DNA of 64,000 bases from positions 496,001 through 560,000 of the forward strand of contig NZ_JBHRTF010000003.1 in NCBI RefSeq assembly GCF_042646205.1, written 5' to 3'. Within the stretch, counting starts at the first letter, position 1. Every line of letters begins with the position of its first letter. The DNA is from Cellvibrio fontiphilus_A. GTDB lineage: Bacteria > Pseudomonadota > Gammaproteobacteria > Pseudomonadales > Cellvibrionaceae. A model generated the notes under the pieces. The model did no database searches. It worked only from the letters and a program-made list of their open reading frames with translations, and was not told the DNA's origin. This document shows positions 9,373 through 18,202 of the stretch, piece after piece. A program made the position numbers and the translations under genes.

Positions 9373-9459
9373 GATATTTGTCTCCCTAAAATGTTATTGC
9401 TGAGAAAGAGTTTAGTTCCCACCGGCGGAAATTTCCGCCTCTGTTGTTAAGAGATTGTT

Positions 9460-9960
9460 ATGAATTTTTGGTTCATTGGCTTGCTGATTGTTGCTGTTGC
9501 GCTGATTTTGGGGCCAATCGCCATGCTGCGCCCGAACCCTGCTCAAAAACGGAAAGAACAACTACGGAAACACGCAAGCGAGCAAGGTATACGTTTTACT
9601 ATGCGACGTTTGCCTGCGCTCAAAACAAATATGGAGGCGCCTCCAGTGGTGCCCGTTTATTTTTTACCTCCTCCAGTCAATGCGCAGTTTCAGGATGATT
9701 GGATTTTGATGAGGACTGAGTACGAGCACGAAGGTAACTTTTACAGGGAGTGGGATTGGCAAGGTGGAGTGCGGCCTTCGGAGGCTATCTGTAAAACCCT
9801 CAAGGCTAGCTTGCCCGATTTGCCACTTTCAGTGCCCGCGATTGCGCAGGGCAAGTCTGGAAGCTGTATTTTTTGGCGAGAAATCGAGGGGGAGGTGGAG
9901 TTGGCCAAACTGATTAGTTTGCTTCGTGCGTTAGATGCACAGCTCAATCGTGTTGCCTAG
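9460..9960 (+). CDS. hypothetical protein with one N-terminal membrane anchor
   Basis: A 166-residue protein I do not recognise. Residues 2-24 (FWFIGLLIVAVALILGPIAML) form one membrane span. A basic Lys/Arg-rich stretch follows (QKRKEQLRKHASEQG), and then a soluble domain of about 110 residues with PVYFLPPP and a Trp-rich WDWQGG. The orientation is probably anchored with the C-terminal domain cytoplasmic, by the positive-inside rule, but this is a guess. Its stop shares the bases CTAG with the stop of the next, oppositely oriented gene. Confidence 0.7.
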   Translation: MNFWFIGLLIVAVALILGPIAMLRPNPAQKRKEQLRKHASEQGIRFTMRRLPALKTNMEAPPVVPVYFLPPPVNAQFQDDWILMRTEYEHEGNFYREWDWQGGVRPSEAICKTLKASLPDLPLSVPAIAQGKSGSCIFWREIEGEVELAKLISLLRALDAQLNRVA

Positions 9961-10667
9961 GCCATAGCATTTGATTTCTGCGGATCGCGCAATTCCTTAC
10001 TCAGGTTGGTTCTTGCTCCATCAACAATTTCCCCCAGCTCTTTGATCATCTTCAGGCGGCGGGGATCCTGGTGCATGGACTCCATCAACAAGTGTTGGGC
10101 TTTGCGATAAAACGCCTGTGCAGAAAACCTGTCACTGATCACCATGGATTTATCGCCCTGGCCAATATAAGACATCACCGCCACCATTAGATGCGCCCAG
10201 CGTAAGTCGCTTAGGTAGTTGCTTAATTCAGCCTCGTTAATAATTCCTTGTGCAGCCAATTGGGTCACTAGTTGCATGGCATCGTTCAGGTGGTGCTGGG
10301 TTTTGGCGATTTGCGCGTCGCTCTCTCGCTGGTAACCAATTGAGGCGCGGTTATCACTACTCAATAATTCCTCTGAATAGGCTTCCGTTTTTTGGATCGC
10401 CTGTTCAAGTAATTCAGTATTTTTATCTTCCAAGGCGAGCATTTGGTGCTGCAAGTTAATGATCATGTCATTGATATGTTTAGTGATCATTCGGTTCGGC
10501 AGGGTTTGCGCTAAACAAGTAACAACTTCAGCCAGCTCCTCGGCCCTGATGCGTAAACGGCGCTGCTCAAGGCGTCGCTCGCGCTGCCGCATTTGCATAC
10601 GGTTGATTGCACTGACAGTTATCAATGCAATGATCATTAAAACAAATAAAAATGCTACTAAAGTCAT
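9957..10667 (-). CDS. hypothetical membrane-anchored helical protein
   Basis: A 236-residue protein not recognised. An N-terminal hydrophobic segment (residues 3-21, LVAFLFVLMIIALITVSAI) is followed by a strongly charged Arg/Glu/Gln-rich region (about 24-45) and a mostly helical, coiled-coil-like body. No catalytic motif is visible. It is transcribed away from topA, with a 322-nt shared upstream region, and converges with the preceding plus-strand gene with a 4-nt overlap of stop codons. Confidence 0.7.
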   Translation of the reverse strand: MTLVAFLFVLMIIALITVSAINRMQMRQRERRLEQRRLRIRAEELAEVVTCLAQTLPNRMITKHINDMIINLQHQMLALEDKNTELLEQAIQKTEAYSEELLSSDNRASIGYQRESDAQIAKTQHHLNDAMQLVTQLAAQGIINEAELSNYLSDLRWAHLMVAVMSYIGQGDKSMVISDRFSAQAFYRKAQHLLMESMHQDPRRLKMIKELGEIVDGARTNLSKELRDPQKSNAMA

Positions 10668-10989
10668 GCGGGCATCTGTTGTTCAAAAAGTCAGGGTTTA
10701 CAAGGCCTGGGGCAAGTGTTCTGCAGATGAAAATAAATTTGTTTATTTTCAGGTGCTTAGATGTTTTTCTTACTGAATTATGTAGCCTTTTGGTATGTTC
10801 CAAAAACGCTCCAAGCCAAACCCTGCGGGCGTGGTATGGGGGAAATTATAGCTTGACCCCTTGCGGCGCAGGTCTTATATATGCGCACCTTCAAGCTGAT
10901 ATAAGCTATCCATTCAGGCGATACTGCAATCTTTTGTCACACAATTCAACTTTGCAACGCCTTCTTTAATAGAGAATTTTCTAACCATC
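10668..10989. other. divergent intergenic region before topA
   Basis: No gene is visible in these 322 nt. They must hold the promoters of topA and of the minus-strand hypothetical gene. An AT-rich 10-bp perfect inverted repeat (TGAAAATAAA, 4-nt loop, complement) at 10728-10751 is the only clear structure and could be an operator. I could not pick a convincing -35/-10 pair. Confidence 0.5.
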
Positions 10990-13611
10990 ATGGGCAAATC
11001 CTTAGTTATCGTTGAGTCGCCAGCCAAGGCAAAAACAATCAATAAATATCTGGGTAATGATTTCATTGTTAAATCCAGTATTGGTCACATACGCGATTTG
11101 CCTACGAGTGGCGGTGCCAAACCCGTTGATGCCAAGGAGCGCGCTAAGCAAGCGGCCGCCACCCGCAAAATGTCAGCCGACGAAAAAGCGCTTTATCAAG
11201 CCAAAAAAAGCAAAAGCCAGTTAGTTAACCGAATGGGGATAGATCCGGATAACAACTGGGAGGCCAGCTATGAAATATTGCCAGGCAAAGAAAAAGTGGT
11301 CGATGAGCTGAAGAAGCTCGCGGAAAAGGCTGATATGGTTTACCTCGCAACCGACTTGGATAGAGAAGGGGAGGCTATTGCCTGGCACCTACGCGAGGCT
11401 ATTGGCGGTGACGAGGCTCGCTATCGCCGCGTGGTGTTCAATGAAATTACGAAAACAGCGATTCAAAATGCATTTAAAACGCCAGGTCCTATTGATCAAA
11501 ATCGTGTAGATGCCCAGCAAGCACGTCGTTTTCTTGATCGCGTGGTTGGTTACATGGTTTCTCCATTATTGTGGGAGAAGGTGGCTCGCGGTCTATCTGC
11601 TGGGCGTGTTCAGTCTGTTGCAGTAAGGTTAGTGGTTGAGCGTGAGCGCGAAATTCGGGCATTTGTTCCCGAGGAGTACTGGACACTGTTTGCTGATTTG
11701 CAGGCTGATAAGGGGCAGCAAGCCAATTTTGAAGTAAAAAAAGTTGGCGAGGATGTTTTCAAACCGGTAAATGAAGCCCAGACAATGGCTGCGGTAGCTG
11801 CATTACAAGGTGCTACTTACAAAGTCATCAGTCGCGAAGATAAGCCTACCCAATCCAAACCATCAGCTCCATTTATAACCTCTACACTTCAGCAAGCGGC
11901 TAGCACCAGGTTGGGTTTTGGAGTGAAAAAAACCATGATGATGGCCCAGCGCTTGTACGAAGCAGGCTACATCACTTATATGCGTACAGACTCGACCAAC
12001 TTAAGTAAAGAGGCTGTTGACTCTTGTCGCGATTATATTTTGGAAAACTTTGGCAAGCGCTATCTGCCGGAAACTCCAGTGCTTTACTCGAGTAAAGACG
12101 GTGCCCAAGAGGCACACGAAGCTATACGCCCATCAAATGTTGGCGTCATGCCTAACCAGCTTAGCGGTATGGAGCGAGATGCAGAGCGTCTTTATGGTTT
12201 GATCTGGCAGCAATTTGTTGCGTGTCAGATGACGCCAGCAGAGTACACCAGTACCAGTGTGGTGGTATCTGCTGGCAGCTACGAGCTGCGTACCCGCGGT
12301 CGTGTTATTCGCTTTGATGGCTACACCAAGGTAAGCCCTCAAATTGCCAAAAAAGATGAAGACGTTGTGTTGCCTGATATGAAAGTTGGTCAGGTTTTGC
12401 CTTTGATAAAGCTCAACCCCCAGCAGCATTTCACCAAACCTCCTGCGCGCTATACGGAAGCTAGTTTGGTTAAAGAACTGGAAAAACGCGCGATAGGTCG
12501 ACCGTCAACCTATGCCTCTATCATTTCAACGATTCAAGAACGTGGATATGTTCGCCAGGAAAACCGCCGTTTTTATGCAGAGAAAATGGGTGACATAGTC
12601 ACTGAGCGTTTGGTTGAAAGTTTTGATGATTTGATGGACTACGGTTTTACCGCGAATATGGAGGGCTCACTCGATGTGGTAGCTCAAGGCGGTAAAAACT
12701 GGCGTGACCTGTTAAATGAATTCTATGCCGGGTTTAGTAAAAAACTAGCGATCGCATCAAGTGCTGACAAAGGTATGCGTGCTAATGATCCGACAGAAAC
12801 CGATATTCCCTGCAGTCTTTGTGGGCGACATATGCAGATCCGCACAGGTAGTACGGGGGTGTTTCTGGGTTGCTCTGGCTATGCTTTACCTCCAAAAGAG
12901 CGCTGTAAAAATACTATGAACTTAGTATCAGGCGATGAGGTTATCGAAGCTGATGCTGACGAGGAAGCTGAATCGCGTCAACTGCGTTCCAAACACCGCT
13001 GTAAGCTCTGTAATTCGGCGATGGACTCTTATTTGTTGGATGAGCATCGCAAGCTACATATTTGTGGTAACAACCCGGATTGCCCGGGTTACGAAGTGGA
13101 GCAGGGCAGTTATCGTCTTAAAGGTTATGAGGGACCCACACTCGAGTGTGATAAGTGTGGCAGTGAAATGCAGTTAAAAACTGGTCGCTTTGGAAAGTAC
13201 TTTGGGTGCACTAACGGAGAGTGCAAAAATACGCGCAAACTGTTGAAAAATGGAGAAGCTGCTCCACCCAAGGTTGATCCAATAGTTATGCCTGAATTGC
13301 GCTGTGAAAAAGTGGATGATCACTATGTTTTACGTGACGGTGCTGCGGGGCTGTTCTTAGCTGCGAGTCAATTCCCTAAAAATCGTGAAACCAGGGCGCC
13401 GCTTGTAGAAGAATTACTACCCTATAAAGACAAAATAGATCCAAAGTATCATTTTTTACTATCGGCGCCAGTTAAAGATTCCGATGGTAATAAGGCTATT
13501 GTCCGTTTTAGTCGCAAAACCAAAGAGCAGTACGTTCAGACTGAAGTAAATGGTAAAGCTACTGGCTGGAAGGCATTTTATACAAATGGAAAGTGGCAGG
13601 TTCAGAAGTAA
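10990..13611 (+). CDS. topA: DNA topoisomerase I (type IA)
   Basis: An 873-residue enzyme that relaxes negative supercoils. The Toprim domain at the N-terminus has VIVESPAKAKTI and, further on, DLDREGEAIAWHL. The catalytic tyrosine is Tyr330 in YITYMRTDS. Three C-terminal tetracysteine zinc motifs follow (CSLCGRHM...GC...C, CKLCNSAM...C...C, CDKCGSEM...GC...C). A short basic tail similar to the E. coli C-terminal region ends the protein. Length is close to the E. coli enzyme (865). It is followed by a strong terminator and the DUF6586-like gene, an arrangement familiar from pseudomonads. Confidence 0.97.
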   Translation: MGKSLVIVESPAKAKTINKYLGNDFIVKSSIGHIRDLPTSGGAKPVDAKERAKQAAATRKMSADEKALYQAKKSKSQLVNRMGIDPDNNWEASYEILPGKEKVVDELKKLAEKADMVYLATDLDREGEAIAWHLREAIGGDEARYRRVVFNEITKTAIQNAFKTPGPIDQNRVDAQQARRFLDRVVGYMVSPLLWEKVARGLSAGRVQSVAVRLVVEREREIRAFVPEEYWTLFADLQADKGQQANFEVKKVGEDVFKPVNEAQTMAAVAALQGATYKVISREDKPTQSKPSAPFITSTLQQAASTRLGFGVKKTMMMAQRLYEAGYITYMRTDSTNLSKEAVDSCRDYILENFGKRYLPETPVLYSSKDGAQEAHEAIRPSNVGVMPNQLSGMERDAERLYGLIWQQFVACQMTPAEYTSTSVVVSAGSYELRTRGRVIRFDGYTKVSPQIAKKDEDVVLPDMKVGQVLPLIKLNPQQHFTKPPARYTEASLVKELEKRAIGRPSTYASIISTIQERGYVRQENRRFYAEKMGDIVTERLVESFDDLMDYGFTANMEGSLDVVAQGGKNWRDLLNEFYAGFSKKLAIASSADKGMRANDPTETDIPCSLCGRHMQIRTGSTGVFLGCSGYALPPKERCKNTMNLVSGDEVIEADADEEAESRQLRSKHRCKLCNSAMDSYLLDEHRKLHICGNNPDCPGYEVEQGSYRLKGYEGPTLECDKCGSEMQLKTGRFGKYFGCTNGECKNTRKLLKNGEAAPPKVDPIVMPELRCEKVDDHYVLRDGAAGLFLAASQFPKNRETRAPLVEELLPYKDKIDPKYHFLLSAPVKDSDGNKAIVRFSRKTKEQYVQTEVNGKATGWKAFYTNGKWQVQK

Positions 13612-13632
13612 CAGCGGCTAGCTGTTTGTTCT

Positions 13633-13660
13633 AAAGGGCGATCTATAGATCGCCCTTTTT
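13633..13660 (+). terminator. intrinsic terminator after topA
   Basis: A 26-bp perfect palindrome (13 bp per arm, AAAGGGCGATCTA and complement) runs straight into TTTTT. It ends only 20 nt before the next ATG, so the downstream gene needs read-through or a promoter within the hairpin. Confidence 0.85.
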
Positions 13661-13680
13661 ACTATTGGAGATACGTATAT

Positions 13681-14214
13681 ATGCAGGTGACAAATTTCTC
13701 GTTGGTGAATCAAGCTTTTGCCTTTGCAAGTGCAATTCATGGGATGGTGAGTGACATGAACTCAATGTCAACAAGTGCGGAGCGATTACTTCGGGAGGCT
13801 CTGCTTACTGCCTGTGCCTTTCATTTGAGGCGCGCCTTTCATTTTTATATCCGGGAAATAGCTGATAGGGCGTCGCTTAATAATGCGGGGTCAATAAGTT
13901 CTTTGGCTGAGCTGAAGCAATTGCTAACGCAGAGCGGTTTTTATTCTCAAGACCTTGAAGAGTTAAGTGAGCTTGCTGAACAAAAGGGATCATGGTTATG
14001 GCAATTGCAGCTTCACTCAAAGGAGGTTATGCAGTCTCCTCCCAAAGAGCAGGAAAAAAAGGCCTTTCCTCAGGATAACTTAATTCTTGCTGTTGATCTT
14101 ACCGCTGTCGATGAGAGCGCAAAGCTGGTGCTGACGTCTGATTTGTTGAGGGATTGGCAGCATGCTTTCCGCTCGCTAGTGTTGCGGCAGCGTGAGACAG
14201 GCGCAGAGTTTTAG
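13681..14214 (+). CDS. conserved hypothetical protein, DUF6586-like
   Basis: A 177-residue soluble, mostly helical protein without signal peptide. The motif region LLTACAFHLRRAFHFYIREIA and a C-terminal LRDWQHAFRSLVLRQRE resemble the DUF6586 family that sits beside topA in pseudomonads (recalled, not searched). The function is unknown. The ribosome site GGAG lies 10 nt before the ATG. The short distance to the topA terminator suggests it is expressed by partial read-through or independently. Confidence 0.75.
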   Translation: MQVTNFSLVNQAFAFASAIHGMVSDMNSMSTSAERLLREALLTACAFHLRRAFHFYIREIADRASLNNAGSISSLAELKQLLTQSGFYSQDLEELSELAEQKGSWLWQLQLHSKEVMQSPPKEQEKKAFPQDNLILAVDLTAVDESAKLVLTSDLLRDWQHAFRSLVLRQRETGAEF

Positions 14215-14378
14215 CGGGCTTTCATCTAAATGTTGAACCGGCGATATCTCTGTGGCACAATCTGCACCCTTCGCGCGCTTTGGCTGATGATTTTTATAAA
14301 AAATATTAAAAATCAATTGGTTAGGCGGCATGAAAAATTAGTCAGTGCCTGCATTTGTCGCAAATGAGGCAACCCAAC

Positions 14379-14463
14379 GCGGACGTGGTGAAATTGGTAG
14401 ACACACCAGGTTTAGGTTCTGGCGCCGCAAGGTGTGAGAGTTCGAGTCTCTCCGTCCGCACCA
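14379..14463 (+). tRNA. tRNA-Leu (anticodon UAG)
   Basis: An 85-nt gene with a 7-bp acceptor stem (GCGGACG / CGTCCGC), discriminator A and encoded CCA at 14461-14463. The anticodon stem-loop is CCAGG-TTTAGGT-TCTGG with anticodon TAG at 14413-14415. It has a long variable arm (class II, as expected for Leu) and a standard T-arm with TTCGAGT. It reads CUN-type Leu codons. It lies 66 nt upstream of tig. Confidence 0.97.
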
Positions 14464-14528
14464 TTTTCTAGGCATCTTTTTGACTGCCTGATCTAATGCC
14501 AAAACTATTGTTATTTCACGAGGCACAT

Positions 14529-15842
14529 ATGCAGGTTTCACTCGAAACGACTTCTGGATTGGAACGCCGCTTGACCGTTGGTGTACCCGCTGAGCAAGTA
14601 GAAAATGAAGTTGAGAATCGCCTAAAGCAAGCGGCGCGTAACGTAAGCATCAAAGGTTTTCGTAAAGGCAAGGTGCCTATCTCTGTTGTAAAGCAGCGCT
14701 TTGGTGCTGGCATTCGTCAGGAAGTTGTAGGTGATGTGATCAGCCGCTCTTTCTATGCTGCAGTTCAAAAAGAAAACGTAAAACCTGCTGGTCAACCCTC
14801 CATTCAGCCTAAGCAATTAGCTGCAGGCAAAGATCTTGAATATGTGGCCACTTTTGAGGTCTATCCAAGCGTTGCTTTAAGTGATCTCTCTGCTTACGAA
14901 ATCACTAAATACACTGCTGAAGTTACCGAAGCTGATGTAGACAATATGATCGAGGTTTTGCGCAAGCATCAAGCGACTTGGTCAACAGTGGAGCGTGCAG
15001 CTGCGGAAGGTGATCAGGTAAATATTAATTTCTTAGGCACTAAGGATGGTGTTGAGTTTGCCGGTGGTAAAGCAGAGAACCATGTGCTGGTGTTAGGCTC
15101 AAAATCGATGATACCTGGTTTTGAAGAGGGTATTGTTGGTATGAAGGCGGGTGAGCAAAAAGTAATTCCCGTTACCTTTCCCGAAGATTATCAAGCGGAA
15201 GAGCTCAAAGGCGCAGCTGTTCAATTTGCCATTACTGTTAATAGCGTGTCTGAAGCTCAGTTGCCTGAATTGAAAAAAGAATTTTTCCAAAAGTTCGGTG
15301 TCGAAAAAGGCGGAGAGAAGCAGTTCCGTAAAGAAGTTAAGGCAAATATGGATCGTGAGCTTGCGAATGCCTTGAAGGCAAAAGTTAAGGTTCAGGTGAT
15401 GGATGCTCTTATTGCCTCCCACACCACAGAAGTTCCTAAAGCGCTAGTTGCAAATGAAATTCAGGTGTTGCGTAATCAAATGCTGCAGCGCTTTGGTGGA
15501 CAGCAGCAAAATTTTGACGTCAAGTCGTTGTTGCCGGACGCCATGTTCCAAGAAGAGGCGTCACGTCGAGTTACTCTTGGTTTGATAGTTGGTGAGATTG
15601 TTAAGTCAACAAAGCTTAAGCCTGATGCTAAACGTGTTCGTGCGATGATTGAAGAGATCGCATCTACTTATCAAGAGCCAAAGGAAGTGATTGAATATTA
15701 TAATTCCAATCAGGAGCTTCTTGCTGGCGTAGAGTCGGCAGTGCTGGAAGATCAGGTGGTCGATCATATTATGGATCAGGCGAAGGTTTCTGAAGTTGAA
15801 ACCAGCTATGATGAAATTATTAAGTCCAACAGCCAGCGTTAA
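14529..15842 (+). CDS. tig: trigger factor, ribosome-associated chaperone
   Basis: A 437-residue protein. The N-terminal ribosome-binding domain carries the signature GFRKGKVP (about residues 43-50) and a central FKBP-type prolyl isomerase domain lies at about 150-245 (EGDQVNINFLG). The C-terminal chaperone domain forms the rest. It binds ribosomal protein L23 and shields nascent chains. I chose ATG 14529, giving MQVSLETTSGLERRL, over the in-frame ATG at 14496 because GAGG lies 5 nt upstream and the N-terminus then matches the family. It heads the conserved order tig-clpP-clpX-lon. Confidence 0.96.
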   Translation: MQVSLETTSGLERRLTVGVPAEQVENEVENRLKQAARNVSIKGFRKGKVPISVVKQRFGAGIRQEVVGDVISRSFYAAVQKENVKPAGQPSIQPKQLAAGKDLEYVATFEVYPSVALSDLSAYEITKYTAEVTEADVDNMIEVLRKHQATWSTVERAAAEGDQVNINFLGTKDGVEFAGGKAENHVLVLGSKSMIPGFEEGIVGMKAGEQKVIPVTFPEDYQAEELKGAAVQFAITVNSVSEAQLPELKKEFFQKFGVEKGGEKQFRKEVKANMDRELANALKAKVKVQVMDALIASHTTEVPKALVANEIQVLRNQMLQRFGGQQQNFDVKSLLPDAMFQEEASRRVTLGLIVGEIVKSTKLKPDAKRVRAMIEEIASTYQEPKEVIEYYNSNQELLAGVESAVLEDQVVDHIMDQAKVSEVETSYDEIIKSNSQR

Positions 15843-16016
15843 TTGCTTGAAAGGTCGCATTGCACATGCTTTGCGGCCTCCTTCCGTTTTAATCCCCCAT
15901 CCAAAACCCCCTCTTTGGACTGGCATATAATGCCATCACGAGTTAAGCTCTCAAATAGCAAATTTACTGTTTCAGAACTGGCGATATTAAATGTTCGCTT
16001 AAGGATAAAACGCAAG

Positions 16017-16658
16017 ATGTCATACGAATCTACAAAATCTCAGTCTTCCTTTATCAACAGTGGCTTGGTGCCGATGGTTATTGAGCAAACTGCCAGAGGG
16101 GAGCGCTCATTTGATATTTACTCTCGTCTTCTCAAGGAGCGTGTAATTTTTCTTGTGGGGCCTGTTGAGGATTACATGGCCAATTTGGTAGTCGCTCAAT
16201 TATTGTTTTTGGAGGCTGAGAATCCTGATAAAGATATTCATCTTTATATCAATTCTCCTGGTGGGTCCGTGACAGCAGGAATGTCGATATACGATACCAT
16301 GCAGTTCATTAAGCCAGATGTTAGCACTATGTGTATTGGCCAAGCATGTAGTATGGGAGCATTTTTATTAAATGCTGGTACAAAAGGTAAGCGCTTTTGT
16401 TTGCCAAACTCGCGTGTAATGATCCACCAACCAAGTGGTGGTGCTCAAGGGCAGGCTTCGGACATACATATTCAGGCACAGGAAATATTAAAAATTCGTG
16501 CCCGTCTCAACGAGCTAATGGCATTTCACTCTGGCCAGCCGATTGATAAAATTGAATTGGACACCGAACGTGACAACTTCATGTCAGCACAGCAAGCCAA
16601 AGACTACGGTTTAATCGACTCAGTTATTGAGCGACGTGTTCAGCCTGCAGCTAAGTAA
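16017..16658 (+). CDS. clpP: ATP-dependent Clp protease proteolytic subunit
   Basis: A 213-residue serine protease that forms the ClpP tetradecamer. The catalytic triad is visible: Ser112 in GQACSMGAF (Cys where E. coli has Ala), His137 in MIHQPSGG, and an Asp in the LDTERDN segment. LVPMVIEQTARGERSFDIYSRL is the typical start of the mature enzyme, preceded by a short propeptide. ATG 16017 is preferred over the much longer open frame from 15843 because AAGGA lies 11 nt upstream and the length matches the family (E. coli 207). It works with ClpX, encoded 98 nt downstream. Confidence 0.97.
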   Translation: MSYESTKSQSSFINSGLVPMVIEQTARGERSFDIYSRLLKERVIFLVGPVEDYMANLVVAQLLFLEAENPDKDIHLYINSPGGSVTAGMSIYDTMQFIKPDVSTMCIGQACSMGAFLLNAGTKGKRFCLPNSRVMIHQPSGGAQGQASDIHIQAQEILKIRARLNELMAFHSGQPIDKIELDTERDNFMSAQQAKDYGLIDSVIERRVQPAAK

Positions 16659-16756
16659 ACACGTTTCTTGTGATCGAAAAACGCAACCAGATATTGAGCT
16701 AGTTGCGATCCAAGAAAGCTGATAACGGTTTTGAATTTTTGATGGAGTGGGTTTGA

Positions 16757-18058
16757 ATGACCGATCACACCAGTGACACAGGCGATAAAAACGGAAAGTT
16801 GCTCTACTGTTCTTTCTGTGGCAAAAGTCAACATGAGGTTCGTAAGCTGATTGCAGGACCGTCTGTTTTCATTTGTGACGAATGCGTTGATTTATGCAAT
16901 GACATTATTCGTGAGGAGATACAGGAAAATACAGCTGACGGCACATCTGAAAAGCTACCTAAACCACACGAAATTTCTGCGATTCTGGATCAATATGTAA
17001 TCGGTCAGAAACGAGCTAAAAAGGTTTTGGCGGTAGCGGTTTATAATCATTACAAGCGCCTCCGTTTTGGTGATAAGGCAGGTAAAGATAAAGAGCCTAT
17101 TGAACTTGGCAAAAGCAATATTCTTTTAGTCGGTCCAACTGGTAGTGGAAAAACTTTGCTTGCTGAAACACTGGCTCGTTTGCTTGATGTGCCGTTCACG
17201 ATTGCTGATGCTACAACATTGACCGAAGCTGGTTATGTTGGCGAAGATGTAGAAAATATTATTCAAAAGCTTCTGCAAAAGTGTGATTACGATGTAGAGA
17301 AGGCGCAGCAAGGTATAGTTTATATTGATGAAATCGATAAGATCTCTCGAAAATCAGACAATCCTTCAATTACACGTGATGTTTCTGGTGAAGGCGTTCA
17401 GCAAGCTTTGCTCAAGTTAATTGAAGGTACTGTCGCATCAGTTCCTCCTCAGGGAGGGCGAAAACACCCTCAGCAAGAGTTTTTGCAAGTTGATACGTCA
17501 AATATCCTGTTTATCTGTGGCGGTGCCTTTGCTGGATTGGATAAGGTTATTCGTGATAGATCTGAAAAAAGTGGCATAGGTTTTGGCGCAGAGGTCAAAA
17601 GCAAAGATGAAAAACGTAATTTTGGCGAGACGCTCCATTCATTAGAGCCTGAGGATTTGGTTCGTTATGGTTTGATTCCCGAATTTGTTGGTCGTTTGCC
17701 TGTTATCGCTACCTTGGATGAGCTGGATAAGGCGGCATTAATACAAATATTAACTGAGCCGAGAAATGCTTTGACTAAGCAATACGCAAGGCTGTTTGAG
17801 ATGGAAGGAGTTCAAATCGACTTCCGTCCAGATGCTTTGGATGCTGTCGCCGAGCGCGCGCTGGAGCGTAAGACTGGGGCGCGTGGTTTGCGCTCTATTA
17901 TGGAAAACGTGTTGCTTGATACGATGTACAAAATTCCATCAGAAGATAATGTTGTCAAAGTGGTTGTGGACGAGTCTGTTATCAAGGGGGAGTCTGAGCC
18001 GTTGCTAGTTTATGAGGTTGCTGATATTCCGGCCAAAGTGGCTTCAGATGATAAATAG
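16757..18058 (+). CDS. clpX: ATP-dependent Clp protease ATP-binding subunit
   Basis: A 433-residue AAA+ unfoldase. The N-terminal C4 zinc-binding domain uses Cys18, Cys21, Cys40 and Cys43. Walker A is GPTGSGKT, Walker B is IVYIDEIDK, and the RYGLIPEFVGRLP block plus the pore GYVGEDVE segment are standard. It recognises tagged substrates and feeds them to ClpP. It is followed by a strong terminator, so lon is a separate unit. Confidence 0.97.
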   Translation: MTDHTSDTGDKNGKLLYCSFCGKSQHEVRKLIAGPSVFICDECVDLCNDIIREEIQENTADGTSEKLPKPHEISAILDQYVIGQKRAKKVLAVAVYNHYKRLRFGDKAGKDKEPIELGKSNILLVGPTGSGKTLLAETLARLLDVPFTIADATTLTEAGYVGEDVENIIQKLLQKCDYDVEKAQQGIVYIDEIDKISRKSDNPSITRDVSGEGVQQALLKLIEGTVASVPPQGGRKHPQQEFLQVDTSNILFICGGAFAGLDKVIRDRSEKSGIGFGAEVKSKDEKRNFGETLHSLEPEDLVRYGLIPEFVGRLPVIATLDELDKAALIQILTEPRNALTKQYARLFEMEGVQIDFRPDALDAVAERALERKTGARGLRSIMENVLLDTMYKIPSEDNVVKVVVDESVIKGESEPLLVYEVADIPAKVASDDK

Positions 18059-18082
18059 TTTTTAAACAGAAACGAGAAGATG

Positions 18083-18112
18083 AAAAGAGCGCATTTATGC
18101 GCTCTTTTTTTT
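18083..18112 (+). terminator. intrinsic terminator after clpX
   Basis: An 11-bp perfect stem (AAAAGAGCGCA and complement) with a TTTA loop, followed by T8. Confidence 0.9.
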
Positions 18113-18124
18113 CTGTGAGCGCAA

Positions 18125-18153
18125 CTTGTAATTAACTCCATTTGCCCCCACTC
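18125..18153 (+). promoter_or_regulatory. candidate sigma-32 (heat-shock) promoter of lon
   Basis: CTTGTAA, a 14-nt spacer and CCCCACTC resemble the heat-shock consensus CTTGAAA / CCCCATNT. It lies 50 nt before the lon start. lon is a known sigma-32 gene in gammaproteobacteria, which supports the call; one mismatch in each box keeps it tentative. Confidence 0.5.
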
Positions 18154-18202
18154 TTTGTTCATGGCAAGGTGTTAGTTGCCTTCTTGAGATAGAGAGGAAC
18201 CA

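Noticed and set aside
14338..14541. Minus-strand open frame of 67 codons with WCGRRDSNSH
   Set aside because: It is antisense to tRNA-Leu; this peptide is a well-known artefact of translating tRNA genes.
15845..15900. CTTGAAA ... CCCCCAT before clpP as a heat-shock promoter
   Set aside because: The two elements are about 40 nt apart; the required spacing is 13-15 nt.
15843..16016. N-terminal extension of clpP in the same frame
   Set aside because: The extra sequence (MLERSHCTCF...) is not like any ClpP, and a good ribosome site precedes the internal ATG at 16017.
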